Positions 54,517-64,000 of a DNA stretch of 64,000 nt are shown here, one piece after another. A program made the position numbers and the translations under genes. This DNA is from Paraconiothyrium sp. Pb-2020 (taxonomy: Eukaryota > Ascomycota > Dothideomycetes > Pleosporales > Didymosphaeriaceae), in the NCBI GenBank assembly GCA_022419385.1, contig JAJUBI010000002.1:3658001-3722000 (forward strand), in the 5' to 3' direction. Each line of letters begins with the position of its first letter. Position 1 is the stretch's first letter. Below the pieces are notes generated by a model. It was given only the letters and a program-made list of their open reading frames with translations, was not told the origin of the DNA and did not search any database.

Positions 54517-57409
54517 ATGGCGAACGATGGGCTGCGCACCCAATACCCGTACGGCGGCCTAAGCCCACGCCCCATGTACGATTTCCCATCCCCGACGTCA
54601 AACTATCCCTCTGGCATACCAGCAACCTCACCGAGCTTCTTCCCCATGGCCTACAGTATCAGCCCGCGCTTTGGCGGCAGTGCCTTCATCCCACCCGCCG
54701 ATGTCTTTGTAGACCCTCGCAATGGCTCCACCAACGACAATGGGCCCTACACCCCGCGCGCTTTCAAGAATCGGGGTTCTGGTGCCCTCGCCAGCGATCC
54801 GGTCGCAATGCACTTGCTGGTGGAGACGGCCATGATCGACAGCCAGAACTTTGACATCCTGTCAGTGGAAGAGGTGGAGGCGTTGAAGCAGGAACAAAGG
54901 GGCTTGGATGGGCGATTGAGTACTGTGAGGAAGCGCCTGGAATCTGAGACCAAGATTCGAGATGCCGCGCGGTCACTTACCCGCCTCGATTCTCGCGAAG
55001 ATAAAGGACACCGTAGAGGTCTCAGCAGCAGAAGCAGCCCTCCAGTCAAGGACACATCCACCAGGACGCTAGATGAGCTGGCTGTTAGTGACAAAAAGGT
55101 GGAGGATCTTACGCGCGAGTTGTTGGAGGTCGAGTCACGAATGCGCCTTATTGACATGCAGCTACTGATGCACACAGCCGCCGTGTTGCAGCTGACCCAT
55201 AACGGGCCGCGAAAGCGAAAACAGAATGCGGATATGAACAATGGTGGAGATCGAAGACCAGACAGTCCTGCGAGCATTTACACGTATGAGAACGAAAGAG
55301 GATTCGGAGGGAGAGACGACGGATTTGATGATCGGAGTCTCTACCGGTCACCAGAAAACCTTGACAGCTTGATGAACGCCTTACAAAACGGCACACACCA
55401 CCATACGCACTCAGTCGACAAGCAGAATGAATCGCTGAGTGTTATGTGCAAGCGCCTCGAAGAGCTGAACCATAACTTGAGAGGGCTCATCATAGAGGCA
55501 AATCCGGAACGTAATGAGAGGTATCCTCCCCCTCCACAAGCATCCGGAGCCACGCCAGACGCTGCTGAGCTCGAACGCCAACTAGACTTCCTTGACCAAG
55601 GTCTTCGAGACATTAGCACCGAGCATGCGGCACGGAAGACTTCCATAGGAGCCGATGGGGCTGTAGAAGAGCGGTTACAGGGGATCAATACCCAGATGTA
55701 TGCTATGCTCAGCGCATCGGACGACAACGTGCCACCACCGCCCTCGGTCACCGGCAGCGGCTTGCAAGAGCAGCTCGATTATCTGGAAGACTCTTTCTAT
55801 AGCATCGAGCGGCTACAGTATGCTCTGAATGACCAATTGGACGATTTGCGTCAAGATGCGGCTACCGAACAAGGCGTGGAGAAGTACGAAACAACCCTTA
55901 CGAAGCTTTGGCAGATGATACAGAGAGGTGAAGAAGAAGCACGTGAGCGGAAACGTGAACGACGACGTCTAGTTGCAGAGGACCCCGATAATACGGAAGA
56001 GGTGTCTCCTGACGAAAGTGACATGGGTGAAGAGACTTTCTCTCTGCTAGCGTTCGATTCAAAGATACAAACAATTTTCCGACGGGCCATGTCTCTCAAG
56101 GACAAGCAGTCTATCTTGATCAGACAAATCAAGCAACAGCGCGAGCTCAACAGCAAGTCAGACGCACAAAGAGAGGAACAGGTCAACAGGCTCAATGAGC
56201 AAGTTCTTAGTGCGCGCTCGGAGAAGAAAACTATGGAAGCGGAGCTCGAGCGAGCAATGGGTCAACTGACAGCCTTCGATGAAGCGAAAGTTCAAGCTAA
56301 CGACCAAGCGCTTCGTGACGCCCTAGAGCGCAATGCTGGCTTAGAAACCCAGGTCCTTGATGCTCAGGAACGAAGCACTGCTTTTGAAGCTCAGATTCGT
56401 GAGGCGGAGCAGCAAAGTGCAGCATACGAGGCCCAGATCCGCGAGGCGCAGGAGCGCAGCTTGGGCTACGAGGCGCAAATTCGCGAAGCGCAAGAACGTA
56501 CAACCATTCTCGAAGCACAGCTCAGAGAAGCCCAAGAACAATCCCGCGCCGAAGCCGCCACCATCCAAGCCGAACTTGCTCAATCTATGACCAAGATTGA
56601 CGAAGCATCCTCCGCGCTCCTCGCGGCCACTGCGCAGAAAGAAGCAGCAGAGACCCGCGCCAAGGAAGCCGCAACGGCCCTCTCACATAAGGAAGAAGAG
56701 TTGCGAAACCTCGAAGGCGAAGTCGTCCGCCTGACCACTGAACTCACCTTTGCCAAAGCCGAGCTCGACGGCGCATACGGAACCCGCGCCGAACGCGCCG
56801 CCGAATCTGGTGCCACCACTAAGAAGGAGCTCGACGAGATCGTGGCCACAAATACGGCTCTTCTCGCTGAGATTACAGCGCTTCAGAAGGTCTCAGAAGC
56901 AGCATCTCAGTCAGAACAGGAAGCCCGCGACAACGAGCGCAACGTCAAGGCCGAGCTTGCCGGCATGGCGATAGAGTATGAAGAGCTCACGCGCGACGCA
57001 ATCCAGAATGAGAAGGACCGCGATGCGCTCGAGGCCAGCATCGACAGGCTCAGGGACGAGAAGGAGTCGCTTGAGCTTGAACTGAGCGATGAGAGGGTTA
57101 AATGGCTAGGTATTCGGAGCCCTAGTGTGGCTGCGGGCGCGACTGTGGCACCAGATCAGGGTGCGACGAGCATTAGAATGCTGAGGGAGGACTTCAGGAA
57201 GATGATGAGGGATCGTACAGCTGAGGCGCTACGGGCTTTAAGGGTGAGTTTACAAGCTTCTATACGGAGGCCTAGAGAACATGCTGACAGATAGACAGTC
57301 CGAGCAAGAAGAACGGCGTAAACTCGAGGCCATGGTGCGCCAGCTGCGCAAGGAGTCGCAGCTGCCGAAGTCGAACCTCTCCAAGTCGATTACCCCGGCT
57401 TCCACATAG
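54517..57409 (+). CDS. Uds1 (up-regulated during septation) domain coiled-coil protein
   Basis: This is a large cytoskeletal-type protein of 945 residues. The Uds1 domain, named from a fission-yeast protein linked to septation, starts near residue 95: MHLLVETAMIDSQNFDILSV then EEVEALKQEQRGLDGRL. A disordered Pro/Ser/Tyr-rich N-terminus precedes it. From about residue 560 to the end the protein is almost continuous coiled coil. This includes four 14-residue repeats of the form YEAQIREAQERSLG (about 56375-56540) and many Glu/Ala/Lys heptads. Exons are 54517-57243 and 57299-57409, with a 55-nt intron; the last exon ends KSNLSKSITPAST. The ATG at 54517 (MANDGLRTQYPYGG) is the first in frame. A role in septum or polar growth is inferred from the family only. 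Confidence 0.88.
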
Positions 57410-57763
57410 ACCGGAAACGAATACCCACGACAACGACTGATGCATTTGCGCAAGGAGTCGCGGCGTCTTGATGAAGTTTGTACCGATACTTATATGTCGC
57501 TTGTACTATATAATACCCTAGAGATCGCGTTGTAATATTTGTGACTTGTCGTTGGAGATGCGCTTAGTGGCATTGCGAGGCTCGGGATATGAATGCATGG
57601 GTAGATGTGCAGATAGATGTAATGACTTCGCCCTGATGGTGATGTCGAAGTCAGAACTTAATGGAGGCAAATAGACAGGACCACCCGGTGTTAGTTCAAC
57701 GCACAATACGTCAACGGCTCTGCGGCTTTCGTACAGCACCATTGTATTAACCATACCAACAGC
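57410..57763. other. Convergent 3' region
   Basis: These about 350 bp lie between the 3' ends of the Uds1 and alpha-galactosidase genes. No coding frame is seen. Confidence 0.6.
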
Positions 57764-59443
57764 CTACCTAATCAGCTGGTTTTCCAGCTTCACACCTGCA
57801 GGTAAAGCAACAACCTGGCTATCTAGTGCCGTCCCGCACTTCTTGATGCTGACGATCCCGCGGTTTCCCTCCGTCAAGCAGAGACCCTTGGGCTTAGTGA
57901 CCAGGTTTCCACTGATGCCGTAACTCCACTGTTGGGCTTTCTGCTTGCTGTTGCATCGCTCTTGCTTCACATCATCTCCGTCTACGGCCAGACAGCTCTT
58001 GCTATCAGCTAACGAGTATATCAGACCTTGTGAAGAGATATGCCAGACTTGCTCGTCACTTCCCTCACAGGCGGCGAATTTTACGTCCGAGGAGCCGTGT
58101 TGAGAAGACGCGAAAGTGGTAAGACAATTCAGCGAAAATGTGTTGAAGATCTGGCCTGTAGGAGTAACCTTGAGCCCATCGTTAGAGCCTCCGGACACGC
58201 GGTAGATAGCGGTTTGATGCTTTGCCAACTTGATGTGCATCTCGTTGCGTATGGTGCTCGTCTTCCCTGTCCAAAGATTCTTCGCTTGGTATGACTTCTC
58301 AGAATCGATGCCAAGTCGCTCAAGAGACACGATGGAGGTGTGCGTCTTATTATCGTGGTTCAAGATGGTAAGTAGGCGGTCTCCGTTCGCGAGGTTCTTG
58401 GTCAGGAGGTCGATGGCGCCGTCCTCGTTTTGGGAGACCAAGGTAGCTTGTTCGCACAGCGCATCCTGATCGACGTCGATGATATCCTTATTGGTCAGAT
58501 AATCCACTTCCTCCTTTGTAAGATCCGGGATCCATGCCGAAAGGATGAGCGGCGCAGAAAATGAGCTCCAGAGCGCAAAATGCGTCTTCTTCTCGTCGAG
58601 GCTGAGGTCCGGCCAATCGACGATGAGGAAGTCGGGGTCATTGAAGAAGCCGCAGGATTGGTAGCGCGAGAGTCGCACTTCCATAATGTAGTTGTTCATC
58701 ATGGACTCCCAGTGACCGCCGGGCTCGAAGGTATTGGTGGGGTTGTTGCCATAGACTTTGATGTCGTCGGAATGGCGCGCGAGCTCCCCGGTTGTACGGA
58801 TATAATCCATTGTGCGGTACCAGTCAGTATTGTTTTGATCAAGATAAAAGTTTGGACTGAAGTACGCGGGCGCGGATTGACTAAAGGTGAGCGGTTTCTG
58901 GAGCTTCGTGGTGAGCACTTCGTGCCAAAGCTTGTATCGATATTCGAATTCCTCGTAGTAGGTGCGATTTCGCTGAAGATCCATATGGCATCCATCTATC
59001 TTGACGTAGTCTATACCCCAACGCTCAAATGTCTTTGCGTCAATCTCCTCGTGATCTTGCGAGCCTGGGTACAAGCCGCACGTCTGGTTACCAGAGTTTG
59101 TATAGATACCAAAGTTGAAGCCACGGTCGTGGAGATAGTCACCCAACCACGGCAAGCCGTGGGGGAAGAGGGTGGAGTTCCATTCGAGTTCCCCTTGGGC
59201 ATTGCGCCCAGTTTGGACATGCCAGCAGTCGTCAAGATTGATGTTGTTGTAGCCGGCGGCGAGGAGACCCTTCTCCACCATTGAATCGGCAGTTTGCGTG
59301 AACAGCGTCTCATTCAGATTGCACATGAAGCGTGCCCAATTGTTGAAGCCCATAGGTGGTCGAGGAGATATTTTGGGATCCTGGACAGAGGCGAAGGTCG
59401 ATGGTGCCATTGCGGCGAAGAGAACAGATAGTAACGAAGTCAT
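57764..59443 (-). CDS. Secreted GH27 alpha-galactosidase with ricin-type lectin domain
   Basis: This enzyme hydrolyses terminal alpha-1,6-galactose from raffinose-type sugars or galactomannan outside the cell. It has 559 residues in one exon. The ATG at 59443 gives a signal peptide (MTSLLSVLFAAMAPSTFAS). The barrel shows RPPMGFNNWARFMCNL, NNINLDDCWH and GFNFGIYTNSGNQTCG. The nucleophile Asp lies in DYVKIDGCH near residue 149, and the likely acid/base Asp is in GFFNDPDFLIVDWPDL near residue 268. A beta-sandwich domain follows, then a C-terminal ricin B/CBM13-like trefoil with QVWHI and AQQWSY (QxW motifs). Upstream ATGs in the same frame would bury the signal peptide, so 59443 is preferred. 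Two GTGGGG sites upstream suit CreA-type glucose repression. Confidence 0.94.
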   Translation of the reverse strand: MTSLLSVLFAAMAPSTFASVQDPKISPRPPMGFNNWARFMCNLNETLFTQTADSMVEKGLLAAGYNNINLDDCWHVQTGRNAQGELEWNSTLFPHGLPWLGDYLHDRGFNFGIYTNSGNQTCGLYPGSQDHEEIDAKTFERWGIDYVKIDGCHMDLQRNRTYYEEFEYRYKLWHEVLTTKLQKPLTFSQSAPAYFSPNFYLDQNNTDWYRTMDYIRTTGELARHSDDIKVYGNNPTNTFEPGGHWESMMNNYIMEVRLSRYQSCGFFNDPDFLIVDWPDLSLDEKKTHFALWSSFSAPLILSAWIPDLTKEEVDYLTNKDIIDVDQDALCEQATLVSQNEDGAIDLLTKNLANGDRLLTILNHDNKTHTSIVSLERLGIDSEKSYQAKNLWTGKTSTIRNEMHIKLAKHQTAIYRVSGGSNDGLKVTPTGQIFNTFSLNCLTTFASSQHGSSDVKFAACEGSDEQVWHISSQGLIYSLADSKSCLAVDGDDVKQERCNSKQKAQQWSYGISGNLVTKPKGLCLTEGNRGIVSIKKCGTALDSQVVALPAGVKLENQLIR

Positions 59444-60346
59444 TCTGAAGACGATTGGAGACTGAACAGCTTCTGTTGTGTCGAAAAGTATGCCGATGAG
59501 ATTGGAGCTGAGCTCGATGTGCCTAACCACTCGCAGGCGAGGTTTCGGTAAAATGTCTTCAGTTGAAGAGACAGGCACACGGCAGGACGGATATTACCAC
59601 CTTGTATCTAAATACCCCACGTTACTCCATCGTCATTATGCTTCTCACCAGCAGCGATCTCCCCCACCCTGTCCATGAACGACTGTCACTGACTTTAGCC
59701 GACGCTGAACAGTAGGACACTATGCCGAGTGTGCTAGAGCATCGAGAAGGTATTCTAGCTCCGTTGCAACTTCGCGTTCTACGATGCACGTCCACTGTAA
59801 CCGCAATATGGAGAATCGTACTGCTGTGCATCGATAGATGCATCTGCAGGGTTCAGAACCGGGTAGTCTGATATCAGCGGCCATGTGCGTGCGTGTCCGG
59901 CTCGCGGTTCCTACAACGCATGCATAAACGATCGCAGACAATAACCTGAAGGTTGGGGAGAGTTCATGGTAGCACTAAGATGTTTTAGACCTCACGGAGT
60001 TTACTGTGCTCAAAGTATGCTAGGGAGGAGCGCACGAGGTCTCAGTCATGGCGCATGACCCGTCATCTGCATAGCCTGCCAGCTGAGAAGTCGATGAATG
60101 TATTGTATGGGCTCTATAACAGATTCCAAGGTTGAGGTAGATTCACGAGGTTGGATCCAAGGCTCGGGGCCGTGCGGGCCGTGTGACGTGAAGTGGCGTG
60201 CGCCCCGCTGCTGGACCTGCAGAACGACCCCACCACCTTTTTGTTCGAGTCACAAAGACCTTTTAGCCACGAATTCGTATAGTCGACTCCTCCTCTTGGT
60301 CTATTCCTAGAAAGCATCTGATCAAAATCGTCAACCACATTTCAGT
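59444..60346. promoter_or_regulatory. Divergent region, alpha-galactosidase and Lso2-like gene
   Basis: These about 900 bp hold both divergent promoters. Apart from the paired CreA-type sites no feature is recognised. Confidence 0.5.
59615..59667 (-). promoter_or_regulatory. Paired CreA-type sites upstream of the alpha-galactosidase
   Basis: On the minus strand GTGGGG occurs at 59667-59662 and 59620-59615, matching the SYGGRG consensus of the carbon catabolite repressor CreA/Cre1. They lie about 172-224 bp upstream of the ATG and about 47 bp apart. The motif is short, so chance is possible, but the pairing and position fit known repressed glycosidase promoters. Confidence 0.4.
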
Positions 60347-61032
60347 ATGGGTCCTAAGAAGGGTGGAGGAGAGGGCTCCAAGAAGGCTCAAGGCCAGGCG
60401 CGCAAGGCAGAAGCGGCGGCGGGCAAGCAAGCTCAGAAAGAACGAGAGACAGAGCTAGTAGAGGCAAAGAAGTGGGATCAAGGCTCAAAGTCAAATTCGA
60501 AGGCGTAAGTCGCTGTACATCATCCGATGATCTACTGCTTACTTGTAGCAGCGACGCCGCCGCCGCAAAGAAGGAAGAAGCAGCTCGAAAGAAGGCTGAG
60601 AAGGATGCGCTGCTCAAGGAGGAGGAAGCATCACAGCCCTCGAAACCTAAGGGCGCTGGCGCCAAAAAGGCCGAGAAGAAGACGCGCGGCATCGACTCTG
60701 CTCTGGGCTCGCTCAGCGCCACTGGTATCGACAACGCCCTGGACGCGCTCAGTCTGACTGCCAAAGATGGCGACAAGATCGACCGACACCCCGAGAGGAG
60801 GTATAAGGCTGCCTATGCAGCATACGAAGAGCGCAGACTTGAGGAGATGAAGGATGAGAAGGGCCTGCGACGGAACCAGAAGGTCGAGCAGATTAGGAAA
60901 GAGTTCGACAAGCATCCCGACAACCCGAAGAACCAGGCGGCGATCGCATACAATGCAACAAGGGACGATATTGCCGACTTCAAAGAGGCCGAGCGGCTCA
61001 AGAAGGAGGAGAGATTGGGCGGTGCGTCCTAA
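60347..61032 (+). CDS. Lso2/CCDC124 family ribosome-associated protein
   Basis: This is a small, highly charged coiled-coil protein of 213 residues. Family members (yeast Lso2, human CCDC124) bind the intersubunit space of idle ribosomes and help recovery from starvation. The start gives MGPKKGGGEGSKKAQGQARK. A 44-nt intron (60505-60548) interrupts a Lys/Ala/Glu-rich helix. The middle carries GIDSALGSLSATGIDNALDA. The conserved C-terminal part reads RHPERRYKAAYAAYEERRLE, then KGLRRNQKVEQIRKEF, KHPDNP and NATRDDIADFKEAER. The length and the C-terminal block identify the family well; the name Lso2 or Oxs1 depends on the organism. It diverges from the alpha-galactosidase gene. Confidence 0.9.
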
Positions 61033-62097
61033 GCGGCGTGAAGACTTGGTTTCTGGGCTTAGCGACATTGGTGTTTACGGATAGAATTCATGGTACAGAC
61101 GCGGGGCGCGTACAGGGCAGCGGTTCTGTTGTGAGCCCGATTGCATAGCATCTTGAATGGAATTGTACGCTTTTGGTGGTTTGACAATGTCCTCTCGTCG
61201 CACGAAAGCGGCAGTGCACGTGTCCGGTAGGGCTGCGTTCCCAAAGGGTCCAAATACGAGCACGACTCCGATGCTGTCTCACAGCGCGCGACAGCCAATC
61301 GCTGGGGGTCAAAGGAACGCACAAGAGACATGCGATTTGCAGCGTCCTGCCTGCGATGTTTCCCGAGCGAACTGTGATGGTACCAGGTGTGCATTGAGAA
61401 TTGCAGCTCCACTTTGAGGTCCAGACATTGTCCACAGCACGTTCACCCACGCCTCCTCCACACATTCCCCTATGCCGTGGCTGTGCGCGGGGGTAATCTC
61501 GCCTGCCCCCCGACCAGCTCCAAGTTCCGCATCATGTCAGGCCGCCTCCGCTCATCATTAGTCCGGCGCATAGGCCTGGGCAGCTCGAAGTCCAGGATAG
61601 ACAAAACGAAACAACACGTTGTGCTGGTGGCTCCGCAGACGCGCGCAGATGGTGGGCGGCGGGCGAAAGACGAGGTCTTGACGCGGTGTTTGATTGTGAT
61701 TTGCGGATCTAGGCGCTGCGAGTCGTCGGCGCGCTCCCGCGGTCTGGCGCACAGGATCAGGGGACGCTGGCGTCGAAGTGAAGGACTCCGAGCGGACAAT
61801 TGGCGAGGCTTGTGCACAGGGCCGCTGCCTGAAACGAGCTGGCACTTGCCCAATTGGCTGGGCTTCACTCTATTTAGCTGTTTCGAAACCAGGTCCCCTC
61901 TAGCGCCACGCCGGCCTAGTGAATGCTCGCACCCATGCTGACGGCGCACCGCGCCTGCTACCTTTAATTGATTGCACCCTCCGCATTCAACGCCGGCCGC
62001 TTGCCTCTTCACCGACACGTTCTTTTGCTTCCACGAAGCTCCACATTCTTTACTTTACTTTACTTGTCTGCGTTTCTTTCCTTACCCAGCATCGACC
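61033..62097. other. Intergenic, promoter of the GH76 gene
   Basis: These about 1.07 kb hold the Lso2-like 3' flank and the GH76 promoter. A TACTT triplet array (62051-62065) lies in the pyrimidine-rich leader just before the GH76 start. I see no gene. Confidence 0.55.
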
Positions 62098-64000
62098 ATG
62101 CGATCCTTTTCTACCATCGGAGCTGCGCTCCTTCCCTTGGCTGCTGCTGTGGGCGCCGTTGAGCTCAAGGTGGACGACGAGGCCTCGCTCAAGGCCGCCA
62201 TCTCACAGTATGCCAGTGGCTTGATGTCATACTACAAGGCGAATGCCTCCGGCCTCCCAGCGGAAGAGGTTGGCTACATCCCCAAGCCTCACTACTGGTG
62301 GGAGTCCGGTGCTCTCTGGGGAGCCATGGTCGAGTACACAAACATTGTCGGAGACGAGTCGTACGTGAAGACGATCCAACAGGGTCTGACTGCCAACTAC
62401 GGTCCGGAGAACAACTTCATCCTGGACTACAAGCGTGACCAGACGGTATGAACCTTATACTGGTATATGTTATGTCATTGGTCTAACATATTGCAGGGCA
62501 ACGATGACCAGGCCTTCTGGTGTCTTGCGACAATGTCGGCAGCTGAATATGGCTTCCCCGAGCCTGCGGACGCACCAGCAACCTACCTCGAAGTTAGCAA
62601 GAACTGCTTCAACAATATTGTTGCTCGCTGGGACGAAACATCGTGCGGCGGAGGCTTGAAGTGGCAGATCTACCCGGAGAACGACTACGGGTACAACTAC
62701 AAGAACTCTATTAGCAACGGCGCCACCTTTGCTCTCGGTGCTCGCCTTGCCCGCTTCACTGGCAACCAGACCTACGCAGACTGGGCCGAGAAGATTTACG
62801 ACTGGGAGAAGAAGGTCGGCCTGATTGGTGACAATTTTGAGGTTTTTGATGGAACGGATGACAAGTCGAACTGCAAGGAGGTTGCGGATAAGACGGAGTG
62901 GACTTACAACAACGCCATGATGATCCACGGATCTGCCTTCATGGCTTCCTACACCAAGGACGACAAGTGGACCCAGCGTACCGAGGGCTTCCTCAGTCGT
63001 GCCGCCGTCTTCTTCAACAACCCCAAGCAAGTGAAGGACGTCATGTTCGAGGTTTGCGAGAACAGCGTTGGCGGTAAAAACTGCAACCTTGACCAGCAGT
63101 CGTTCAAGGCCTACCTCGGACGTTGGATGGCAAAGACCGCGCTCCTTGTGCCGTCGACCAAGGACCAGATCACCACATACCTCACCAAGTCTGCTTCGGC
63201 CGCTGCCAAGTCTTGCACTGGTGATGCTGGAGCCTGCGGTTCTCGGTGGTACCAGGAGTTTGATGGAGAAACCGGTGTCGGCCAGCAGATGTCCGCCATG
63301 GAGGTCACCCAGGCCTGCCTTATGATCCAGCAGGGCACTCTTCCCGGCACTGGTGGAGAGTCCTCGGAGCCTTCGAAGCCCTCTTCGTCTGCGGCTCCCA
63401 AGTCCAGCTCCACTGCCGCCCCTGAGTCTAGTGACGCGTCCAAGTCTAGCGAGGCGCCCAAGACTACCGCCGCTTCCCCAAAGACCAGCGATGCATCCAA
63501 GTCTGAGGACGCTCCGGAATCCAGCAAGGCTCCTGAATCGAGTGAAGCCGCGCCGCCGGCCAGTGAGGCTTCGGGTAGCTACCCCACTAGTGCCCCAGTC
63601 GCCAGCGTGAGCTCAAGCCAGTCCGACACAGCCAGCGTTCCGACCGACATTCCCCAGCTCTCCTACTCAGCTGGCATCTACGCCCCTATCGAGACACCTG
63701 CGCCAACCAGCACTCCCACGAGCAAGCCTGGCGGTCAGTTTGGTGAGGTTAAGAACTCCACGGCACATGGCTGCACTTGCACTGGAAAGAAGACGACCAC
63801 CGTCTACGTCAACCCGCCCACGGAGGCTACGCCGCCAGCTGCTCCTCCGGCTCCCCCAGCGAACAACACTACTCCCACCACGGTTCCGACTGGTGCTCTT
63901 CCCCCTTCGCCCCCACCGCCTGCCAACAGCAGCGCCGCTGAGGTGTTCCCTGGCGCTGCCTCCAACACGAAGATGGGCGCAAGCACCGTCTTTGCTGCGG
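62098..64000 (+). CDS. GH76 endo-1,6-alpha-mannosidase, cell-wall DCW1/DFG5 type, cut by window end
   Basis: This cell-surface enzyme is thought to process the mannose core of GPI anchors and attach cell-wall proteins to glucan. The ATG at 62098 opens a signal peptide (MRSFSTIGAALLPLAAAVGA). A 51-nt intron (62446-62496) splits the catalytic region, so the conserved Asp pair lies in TGNDDQAFWCLA just after it. Other landmarks are YWWESGALWGAMVEY, CGGGLKWQIYPEN, YKNSISNGATFALGARLAR and EWTYNNAMMIHGSAFMASY. From about residue 400 a long Ser/Thr/Pro/Ala-rich stalk follows, with HGCTCTGKKTTTVYV inside it, as in many wall-anchored proteins. The frame is still open at base 64000, so the expected C-terminal GPI signal is not visible. 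Confidence 0.93.

Noticed and set aside
58580..59284. 234-codon open frame antisense to the alpha-galactosidase
   Set aside because: It is a shadow of the conserved GH27 coding strand, with no independent support.

Overview
The window looks like nuclear DNA of a filamentous ascomycete (Pezizomycotina). A Dothideomycete such as a Pleosporales species is my best guess, but that rests on overall gene flavour, not on a decisive marker. The supporting signs are genes that lie alone rather than in operons, many introns of about 44-60 nt with GTAAGT-like donors and CTAAC/CTGAC branch sites, a velvet-family regulator, fungal-only families (Uds1, GH76 cell-wall mannosidase, fungal Hsp70-like ATPase) and single-copy eukaryotic genes. 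I found no tRNA, rRNA, transposon gene, AT-rich degraded block or CRISPR.

Layout, left to right. 1-9.3 kb: a secreted aldose 1-epimerase with an apparent frameshift, a putative zinc-finger transcription factor and a cytosine-deaminase-like amidohydrolase, all on the minus strand. 9.3-19.4 kb: the SWI/SNF subunit SNF12, a cytochrome P450, an SLC49/FLVCR-like transporter, the complex III hinge protein QCR6 and a RraA-like protein. 20-30 kb: the mitochondrial i-AAA protease YME1, an ACC-synthase-like aminotransferase, a 5'-nucleotidase-family protein and an ING/PHD chromatin protein. 31.5-38.5 kb: a divergent pair (uncharacterised coiled-coil protein and Hsp70-like ATPase), then a VosA-type velvet protein. 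38.5-42.85 kb: the largest gene-free tract, partly GC-rich. 42.8-54 kb: a second P450, a secreted GH43 enzyme, a PHD+MYST histone acetyltransferase, complex I subunit NDUFA1 and a decayed arylamine N-acetyltransferase. 54-64 kb: an Uds1 septation protein, a GH27 alpha-galactosidase with a lectin domain, a Lso2/CCDC124 homologue and a GH76 cell-wall enzyme cut by the window end.

The genes do not form one pathway. Themes that recur are chromatin and developmental control (SNF12, ING, MYST, velvet), mitochondrial function (QCR6, YME1, NDUFA1) and carbohydrate processing (aldose epimerase, GH43, GH27, GH76). No secondary-metabolite backbone enzyme is present, so the two P450s are not in a recognisable cluster.

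Exon joins were worked out by eye from reading frame, splice motifs and remembered family sequences. Except where stated, each multi-exon model sums to a whole number of codons. The most unusual observations are an apparent 4-nt exon in the NDUFA1 gene, the N-acetyltransferase relic that has lost its catalytic core, the divergent coiled-coil/Hsp70-like pair, and a zinc finger in which the first cysteine is histidine.
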